DNA of 64,000 nt from Sclerurus mexicanus (lineage: Eukaryota > Chordata > Aves > Passeriformes > Furnariidae). Below, one piece after another: positions 60,201-64,000 of the stretch; the first letter of the stretch is position 1, and the number at the start of each line of letters is the position of its first letter. Position numbers and translations under genes: made by a program. The DNA lies in the NCBI GenBank assembly GCA_013396755.1, contig VWZF01003645.1, positions 124,001-188,000 on the forward strand. The letters run 5' to 3'. Below the pieces are notes generated by a model. It saw only the letters and a list, made by a program, of their open reading frames with translations. It did no database searches and was not told the DNA's origin.

Positions 60201-63136
60201 GCTAATGCTCTTGCTATGTATTTTTGTTGCATACTGGGCAAGTCAAGAATACTGTAACTACCAACATTTGAAGGAGATTCCTTCAACTATGCGAGGTGTT
60301 TACTGTCTGCTTCTGTTTAACCAATAAAACCCAACAGATTTATCTTTCTCCTGTCAGTCTTGTGGGATTTACAAGTGCTCGCGGAAGACTTCAGAAACCT
60401 GGGTGCTTGGATCATGGTTTGGAAGTGCATAGTAACTTTAGAATCGTAGAGGCGTTTAGGCTGGAGAAGACCCTTAAGATAATTAAGTCCAACCATTAAC
60501 CCAGCACTGCCAAGTCTACCACTAAACCAATGCCCCAAGTACTTCCAGTGATGGTCTTTCCACTGCTTTCCTGGCCAGCCTGGTCCAATGCTTCACAAGC
60601 CTTTCAGTGGAGGCGTTTTTCCTAATAGCCAATTTAAATGTCTCCCGGTGCAGCTTGAGGTAGTTTCCTCTTGTCCCTGTCATTCTTGTAATATTTTCAA
60701 ACTGAAATGCCTAACAGTAATGTTGTTCTGATTTTAGAGAGTGAAAACCCTACTTGCCTGCAGTCAGTTTCATCTTGGATTAGATGCCTTTCTGATGCTG
60801 AAGTCAGGAAAGTGAATGGTTTCCCTATTCTCAAGCTACCAAGGTGCTTTCTGTGGCCCCCTTGGGTTCAGATTGTCCTACACATCTATTCAGTGAATAT
60901 AATCAGATTTAGTTTTAACATAGTGTTTGGTTTTATACCTGAATTTTGGTCTCTGCTATTACATGGACCTTTGATCTGATAGTCGAGGTCTTCCTGTACA
61001 TGTGAGTTGAGAGAGCTATGTGTTCTCTAGGTGTCTGGAGAACTTAGCTGAGCATTTGGGGTTTCATTGCTTCCATAAAAAAGTTGTGGTTTAACCCCGG
61101 CTGGCAACTAAGTACCACAACAGCTGCTCACTCACCTCCTTACCCTGGAAGGTGCTCTGAGGTATCCCTGAAGCCTTCTCTACTCCACGCTGAACAACCC
61201 TAAAGTCTTGTCAGCCTGTCTTCATGGCAGAAGTGCTCCAGCTCTGTGATCAGCTTAGTGTCCTTCTCTGGACTAATTCCAGCAGGTCTGTGTCTGTCCT
61301 GTGCTGGGGACCCCAGAGCTGGACGCAGGTGGGGGTCTCAGAAGAGCAGAGGAGAGGTGCAGAATCCCCTCCGTAGACCTGCTGGCCGCGCTGCTTTTGA
61401 TGCAGTTCAGGATACCATTGACTTTCCAGGCTGCAAATGCACATTGCTGGGTCATGTCTAGCATCTCCTTCACCAGCACCCTATAGTCTTTCTCTCCAGG
61501 GCTAGTCTTGACCCATATTTTGTCCAGCCTATACTTGTCCTCTCCTATCAGCTCGTGTAAAAGGTTTCTCTCCCTCTTTTTTACAAGTCCTCTTTAGGTA
61601 CTGGAAAGTTGCGGTAATGTCTCCTCAGAGCCTTCTCTTCTCCAGCCTGGGCAACCCCAACTCCTCAACTCTCTCAGCCTTTCTTCACAGGACAGGTGCT
61701 TCAGTCCCCTGATCATCTTTATGGCCTCCTCTGACCCTGCTTTGACAGGTCAATGCCTGTCTTATGCTGAAGATCCAGGGCTGTTCACAGTACTCCAGGT
61801 GGGGTCTCATGAAGGCAGAGTTAGAGGGTCAGAATCACTTCCCTCAACTTCAACACTTCTTTTCATGCAGCTCAGGATGTGGTTAGGGTTCTGAACCCAA
61901 ACAATGCAGACATTTTAGCTTTTTTAAAAAATGCACATATGTCTGCTTGTACTGTTCCTCAAAAGACAGATAATAAAAATACTTGTTGTAAGGATTGCTT
62001 AAATGCAAATGAAAGTACTTGATCCTAAAGCAAAAAATAAATCTACATAATAGACTTCATGTTACTCAATTTTGTCTTTTTTCAAGGCTGGCTGGTGAAT
62101 TTTTGAAAAGTGATTTTTTATTTGTTGTTGTCGGACGTGTGGGTGGAGCATGCAGTGATGTTCAGCAAAATATTCTTCAGGTTTCTCAGTATCTCAAGAG
62201 AGATAAACTGATAGAAGTTCTACACAGCACAGGTAACTTTCCTTATTTCTAATTGTTTACCAGGAAAGAAAAATTGCTTGGTTTTAAACTTGTGTTTAAA
62301 AGGTCATCATTCTGTGATTTTATTGTGTGACATGCTTTACAAGACTACTGATGAAGCTTGAAGCGGAACTTGAGGTGTTCCAGGTTTTTAGGCATGTTTC
62401 TGTTACGGTTATTTCATAGAATCAGAATGGTTTTGGTTGGAAGGAACCTCTAGAAGTTATTGAATGTAGTCTAATGCCTAGTATTTGTCAGTGTCTCATC
62501 TCTGCTGAGTACTAGCAGACAAGCTTCTGAGATTGTAATTGACCGTATAAAGAAGAAAACAATTCTTTAGCATCGGGGGTATTATCTCAAGATTCTAGGT
62601 GTATTACAATTCTCATATTTGGGCCTATATTTTGGTAATGGCTGGAATGTCTCCATTTTTGTTCTGAATTTATCCTAAGTTTTAGTGCTGAAAACTGGAA
62701 GGAAGCTTGGAATTAAGAAGTGGTCGTGTGCCTTGCTCTTCGTTGCTCAGGATGGCATGCTGCTCTTAGCCTCATACTGTAGAAAGGGGGTACTTGCTTG
62801 TCACAGAGAGCAACATTCGTTTCCTCTTTTATTGAGAAGTAAAAGAAAATGCGTATCTTCACCTAGGTTTCTGTGTTGATCAAGAAACTAATGAGTTGAG
62901 TTTAATTAGTTCCACACAGGCAAGAAATTACAATGTGTGCATATATTAGGTGCATATATAAAGTAAGTACAGCCCTAAATAGGGGAAGTGCATCATGTTT
63001 CAAACTGCAGGGGCTCTGAACTTTTGTTCAACATAGGTAATGAACGAACCATGGTGTTTGTGGACACAAAGAAGAAAGCAGACTTCATTGCATGCTTTCT
63101 TTGTCAAGAAAATATACCAGCCACTAGCATCCATGG
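45223..63136 (+). CDS. DDX4: DDX4 (vasa homologue), germline DEAD-box RNA helicase (14 coding exons; 3' end off the right edge)
   Basis: Exons: 45223-45281, 46681-46744, 47018-47092, 48889-48972, 49174-49257, 49608-49679, 50685-50771, 52298-52440, 53477-53629, 54925-55079, 57610-57739, 58759-58925, 62087-62232, 63037-63136. All junctions are GT-AG and in phase, except for an apparent one-base problem at the start codon. DDX4 is an ATP-dependent RNA helicase of germ granules (nuage), needed for germ-cell development and piRNA biogenesis. The N-terminus is a disordered FG/RG-rich region; then come GPKVTYVPPPPP, the Q motif (PTPVQKYSIP), motif I AQTGSGKT, Ia PTRELVNQ, GG, Ib TPGR, II DEAD, III SAT and the motif IV region MVFVDTKKKAD. 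Motifs V and VI lie beyond the window. Bird-specific tandem exon duplication affects the disordered region. Identity is near certain; function is by homology. Confidence 0.97.
45282..46680 (+). other. DDX4 intron 1
   Basis: About 1.4 kb. No exon or repeat recognised. Confidence 0.7.
46681..46744 (+). CDS. DDX4: DDX4 exon 2
   Basis: 64 bases, acceptor TTTTATAG, donor GTATGT. It encodes VSLFERPNDPSSGFSPSVGS then L plus one base, comparable to human VPIFEKDRYSGENG. Phase 0 in, phase 1 out. Confidence 0.9.
47018..47092 (+). CDS. DDX4: DDX4 exon 3
   Basis: 75 bases, acceptor TTCTAG, donor GTAACT. It encodes (G)TAEFGNRQSQPLSSFGRGRN then IAAK. First RG-containing exon of the disordered N-terminus. 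Phase 1 in and out, so downstream symmetric exons can be gained or lost without frame change. Confidence 0.88.
47093..48888 (+). other. DDX4 intron 3, including left part of the duplicated unit
   Basis: Contains the GTGGTTTAACCCC-type repeat (47797-47916) and then the first copy of the duplicated intronic segment (47917-48240). About 500 bases (48241-48741) have no counterpart in the second copy. Confidence 0.75.
47797..47916 (+). repeat. Avian GTGGTTTAACCCC-type interspersed repeat
   Basis: TGGTGGTTTAACCCCAGCTG, then a segment with CTCACTGGTGGGCTGGGGAT and AGTGAAAGTGACAAAACTCA. The same start recurs at 61083. Abundant in bird genomes and probably LTR-derived; the family name was not established here. 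It ends where the duplicated DDX4 segment begins. Confidence 0.6.
48889..48972 (+). CDS. DDX4: DDX4 exon 4 (RGG exon, copy A)
   Basis: 84 bases, acceptor CACTACAG, donor GTAAGT, phase 1 to 1. It encodes (G)FQERNVKDASAQNRGFKGFR then GGFGQSE. The FRGGFG core matches human SFRGCRGGFG-type FG/RG sequence. The exon and about 120 bases of following intron are almost identical to copy C at 50685. Confidence 0.92.
49174..49257 (+). CDS. DDX4: DDX4 exon 5 (RGG exon, copy B, diverged)
   Basis: 84 bases, acceptor TACTGCAG, donor GTAAGC, phase 1 to 1. It encodes (G)FQERNAVEGSIKHTQNKGFH then DGFGQRE. Relative to copies A and C the RGG core is changed to HDG, so this copy has lost the RG dipeptide while keeping FG. 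It follows copy A after only about 200 bases of intron. Confidence 0.88.
49608..49679 (+). CDS. DDX4: DDX4 exon 6
   Basis: 72 bases, acceptor ATTAAAG, donor GTGAGA, phase 1 to 1. It encodes (N)GQWNIPQSGFLGSTEKRTLT then DGA. The acceptor tract is short but the frame is open and the phases fit. A dead copy follows at 51078-51149. Confidence 0.82.
49755..49875 (+). mobile_element. CR1 3' end fragment in the DDX4 intron after exon 6
   Basis: GAGCAACCTGGTCCAGTGGG, TTAAGGTCCCTTCCACCCCA and ACCCATTCTGTTATTAG. It begins where similarity to the second duplicated unit (ending near 51227) is lost. Confidence 0.85.
50685..50771 (+). CDS. DDX4: DDX4 exon 7 (RGG exon, copy C)
   Basis: 87 bases, acceptor TACTGCAG, donor GTAAGT, phase 1 to 1. 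It encodes (G)FQERNAVEGSRTQNRGLKGF then RGGFGQSE, one codon longer than copies A and B. Its 5' half resembles copy B (ERNAVEGS) and its 3' half with the following intron resembles copy A, a mosaic that suggests recombination or conversion between copies. Confidence 0.92.
51078..51149 (+). pseudogene. Dead copy of DDX4 exon 6
   Basis: Same 72-base length and position in the unit as exon 6, with conserved CTTGGCTCTGGAGAAAAAAG and ACAGATGGTGCAG|GTGAAA end. The acceptor AAAG has become AATG, and in the expected phase the second full codon is TGA. Using the nearby CAG at 51067-51069 also leads to TAG. It should be skipped, so exon 7 joins exon 8 (A|GT, Ser). Confidence 0.85.
51838..52068 (+). mobile_element. 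CR1 3' end fragment in DDX4 intron
   Basis: AAGCACTGGAACTGATTGCC, GAGCAGCCTGCTCTAGTGGG, TTAAGGTCCCTTCCAGCCCA and AAGCCATTCTATGATTTAGT. Sense orientation, 5'-truncated. Confidence 0.92.
52298..52440 (+). CDS. DDX4: DDX4 exon 8 (start of helicase core flank)
   Basis: 143 bases, acceptor TCTTAAG, donor GTTAGT. It encodes PKVTYVPPPPPVDEQAIFAH, then YQTGMNFDKYDENIVEVSGL, then DPPAALM, very close to human GPKVTYIPPPPPEDEDSIFAHYQTGINFDKYD. Phase 1 in, phase 0 out. Confidence 0.96.
52441..53476 (+). other. DDX4 intron 8
   Basis: About 1.0 kb. Nothing recognised. Confidence 0.7.
53477..53629 (+). CDS. DDX4: DDX4 exon 9 (Q motif and motif I)
   Basis: 153 bases (51 codons), acceptor CTTACAG, donor GTAAGC. 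It encodes SFADTNISHTLTVNIAKAGY, then SKPTPVQKYSIPIVLAGRDL, then MACAQTGSGKT. The Q motif glutamine and the Walker A AQTGSGKT for ATP binding are intact. Confidence 0.97.
53630..54924 (+). other. DDX4 intron 9
   Basis: About 1.3 kb with a T/G-rich low-complexity tract at about 53935-54063. No exon seen. Confidence 0.7.
54925..55079 (+). CDS. DDX4: DDX4 exon 10 (motif Ia)
   Basis: 155 bases, acceptor TTCCTCAG, donor GTAAGC. It encodes AAFLVPVVAQMMRDGITASR, then FKEQQEPECIITAPTRELVN, then QIFLEARKFVYG. Contains motif Ia PTRELVNQ, involved in RNA backbone contact. Human has AAFLLPILAHMMHDGITASR at the start. Confidence 0.96.
55080..57609 (+). other. DDX4 intron 10
   Basis: About 2.5 kb, with a repeat-like block at 55.40-55.95 kb. 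No additional exon: the Gly codon is split GG|A across it. Confidence 0.7.
55400..55950. repeat. Repeat-like block in DDX4 intron, possibly a solo LTR
   Basis: A locally GC-richer segment with sharp composition edges inside an AT-rich intron and no coding similarity recognised. It looks like an inserted element, but termini and target duplications could not be set. Low certainty. Confidence 0.3.
57610..57739 (+). CDS. DDX4: DDX4 exon 11 (GG and motif Ib)
   Basis: 130 bases, acceptor ACATAACAG, donor GTGAGA. It encodes TCIRPVVVYGGTQIGHSVRQ, then VMQGCNILCATPGRLLDIIG, then RGK. Contains the conserved GG doublet and TPGR. Ends in phase 0. Confidence 0.96.
57740..58758 (+). other. DDX4 intron 11
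   Basis: About 1.0 kb. A short open frame near 57694-57888 simply continues exon 11 out of frame. Nothing else recognised. Confidence 0.7.
58759..58925 (+). CDS. DDX4: DDX4 exon 12 (DEAD box and SAT)
   Basis: 167 bases, acceptor CTTGCAG, donor GTGAGT. It encodes ISLRNVKYLVLDEADRMLDM, then GFGSEMKKLISFPDMPQKDK, then RQTLMFSATFPEEVQ. Motif II (DEAD) for Mg-ATP hydrolysis and motif III (SAT) coupling hydrolysis to unwinding are both intact. Confidence 0.97.
60430..60695 (-). mobile_element. CR1 LINE fragment, antisense
   Basis: Begins with the complement of a CR1 3' end (TTAGAATCGTAGAGGCGTTT) and continues through AAGTCCAACCATTAACCCAG and GGTAGTTTCCTCTTGTCCCT. Confidence 0.9.
61083..61134 (+). 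repeat. Second GTGGTTTAACCCC-type repeat copy (short)
   Basis: GTTGTGGTTTAACCCCGGCT followed by GGCAACTAAGTACCACAACA. It shares its first about 50 bases with the copy at 47797 and is cut off by the adjoining antisense CR1. Confidence 0.55.
61135..61565 (-). mobile_element. CR1 LINE fragment, antisense (first of two)
   Basis: Antisense CR1 internal 3'-region sequence, including CTGTCCTGTGCTGGGGACCC and GATACCATTGACTTTCCAGG. Followed directly by a second antisense piece. Confidence 0.85.
61566..61895 (-). mobile_element. CR1 LINE fragment, antisense (second of two)
   Basis: Repeats the same portion as its left neighbour (CTCCAGCCTGGGCAACCCCA; AGTACTCCAGGTGGGGTCTC), so it is an independent copy or an internal duplication and not a continuation. 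Confidence 0.8.
62087..62232 (+). CDS. DDX4: DDX4 exon 13 (linker into second RecA domain)
   Basis: 146 bases, acceptor TTTTCAAG, donor GTAACT. It encodes LAGEFLKSDFLFVVVGRVGG, then ACSDVQQNILQVSQYLKRDK, then LIEVLHST, matching human LAAEFLKSNYLFVAVGQVGG... Phase 2 in, phase 1 out. Confidence 0.96.
62233..63036 (+). other. DDX4 intron 13
   Basis: About 0.8 kb with one short antisense CR1 3' remnant at 62412-62490. Confidence 0.7.
62412..62490 (-). mobile_element. CR1 3' end remnant, antisense
   Basis: TTTCATAGAATCAGAATGGT followed by TTTGGTTGGAAGGAACCTCT, the reverse complement of a CR1 3' terminus. Confidence 0.85.
63037..63136 (+). CDS. DDX4: DDX4 exon 14 (motif IV; last one in the window)
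   Basis: 100 bases, acceptor AACATAG, donor GTAAGT. It encodes (G)NERTMVFVDTKKKADFIACF then LCQENIPATSIHG, matching human GDERTMVFVETKKKADFIATF. The two-base remainder continues outside the window into the region with motifs V and VI. Confidence 0.96.
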
Positions 63137-64000
63137 GTAAGTATTTTCAAAGTGAAAGTCAACTAATACTATTGTGAAAAGCTTTTATTGAGAACTCAGG
63201 TTTTGCTGTATCTGTGTGGTTGCCGTATTTCAGATAGTCCTGTAATTCTCAGCAGCTCCACCCAGTGGAGAATGTAAAGTTTCTGAATGCTGCTTCTCAC
63301 ATCATTTGCTGAGTAAATGTCTTACTGGTTGACTGCATTTAAAATGCTGTGTCTGAACCAGAGAATCTTATGCCTACTACTTAGAAAATTAGTATATAAT
63401 AAACTCTGTAGGATCAGCTATTGTTCATATGTAGTTTTTGCCATGATTTCTGTGACCAAAACCAGACCTTGCACTGTTACTGGTGGAATGATGTTCATAA
63501 ATGTGAGTGGCAGTTGTGGACCTTTCACTCCTTTGTTACAGGCTTCTCAAAGTGATAAGTCACATGCCATACAGATTTCTGATGCTATCATTTCTGCCTC
63601 CATAGTGTTCATGGAGATAGCATTTGTATGGAGATAGATCTAAAGAAAAGATGCTTCTAACTTGTGTTAATAGTCCACTCATTAGTGTTGCATACCTGAA
63701 CAGATGCTGAGAAACAAACTGAAATAGGTTCAAATTCCAGGTAAAACACACTAAAGTGGTGTGTCTTTCACATAATGAGCTGGAATTAAGTTCTTCAATG
63801 TTTGTTTATCCTAGTGAACTGTAGCACATCAAAAATGTCATTTTACAGTGGGGTTTTTTTTGTATTAGGAGGAAGGGACTTGAATTCTTGCCAATAAAAT
63901 TGTGTTTTGAGAAGTGTTCTGACAGATGTCAGAATATCAAGGTTGTAGAGGGATTAAAATGGTTTTACTACACAGATACACACAAACATTTTGTATCTTG
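63137..64000 (+). other. DDX4 intron 14 (runs off the right edge)
   Basis: No further exon (human DREQREREQAL...) was found before base 64000. Confidence 0.65.

Larger units (their letters stand above)
58926..62086 (+). other. DDX4 intron 12
   Basis: About 3.2 kb. Its right half is mostly antisense CR1 (60.43-60.70, 61.14-61.90 kb) plus a short GTGGTTTAACCCC-type repeat. Confidence 0.75.

Noticed and set aside
1..64000. tRNA, rRNA, CRISPR, operon or phage-like features
   Set aside because: Nothing supporting them was seen; the window is vertebrate intron-rich DNA.

Overview
This is a eukaryotic window of avian nuclear DNA. Many CR1 LINE fragments with the bird-type 3' end (an ATTCTATG-like tail), spliced genes with GT-AG introns, and a GC-rich CpG-island promoter support this. 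It holds most of two protein-coding genes arranged head to head. Both were identified by reading exons on the two strands and joining them in phase. The pairing of SLC38A9 with DDX4 is conserved in vertebrates, and in birds DDX4 (the vasa homologue, CVH in chicken) is Z-linked, so chromosome Z is a reasonable inference, not something the sequence itself shows.

Minus strand, about 41.1 kb down to 4.97 kb and running off the left edge: SLC38A9, the lysosomal arginine-sensing transporter-like protein that signals to mTORC1. Twelve coding exons were found (1424 coding bases, about 474 codons) and all join in phase. The last part of the protein (roughly 85 residues in the human protein) lies outside the window. 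A probable noncoding first exon sits in the CpG island at 40.84-41.41 kb, which also carries two ZNF143-type motifs and a (TTCCC)n tract. Intron 7 contains a partial copy of the 5' part of coding exon 8 with a usable acceptor and matching phase.

Plus strand, about 45.2 kb to the right edge: DDX4, the germline DEAD-box RNA helicase. Fourteen coding exons were found, from the start-codon exon through helicase motif IV. The C-terminal RecA-domain remainder (motifs V and VI) lies beyond the window. The notable feature is a local tandem duplication at about 47.9-51.2 kb. It gives three copies of an 84-87 base RGG/FG exon and two copies of a following 72-base exon, one of which is dead (lost splice acceptor, in-frame stops). 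The start codon contains an ambiguous base next to an apparent one-base deficit, immediately after a GGGATC-type repeat with strong G-quadruplex potential.

The remainder is intron and intergenic sequence with CR1 pieces, a few LTR-like avian repeats, small simple repeats and one 46-base assembly gap (18413-18458) flanked by identical 14-base sequence. No RNA genes, CRISPR arrays or prokaryotic features were seen. The two genes are not known to work together: one is a housekeeping nutrient sensor and the other a germ-cell factor, divergently transcribed from promoters roughly 4 kb apart.
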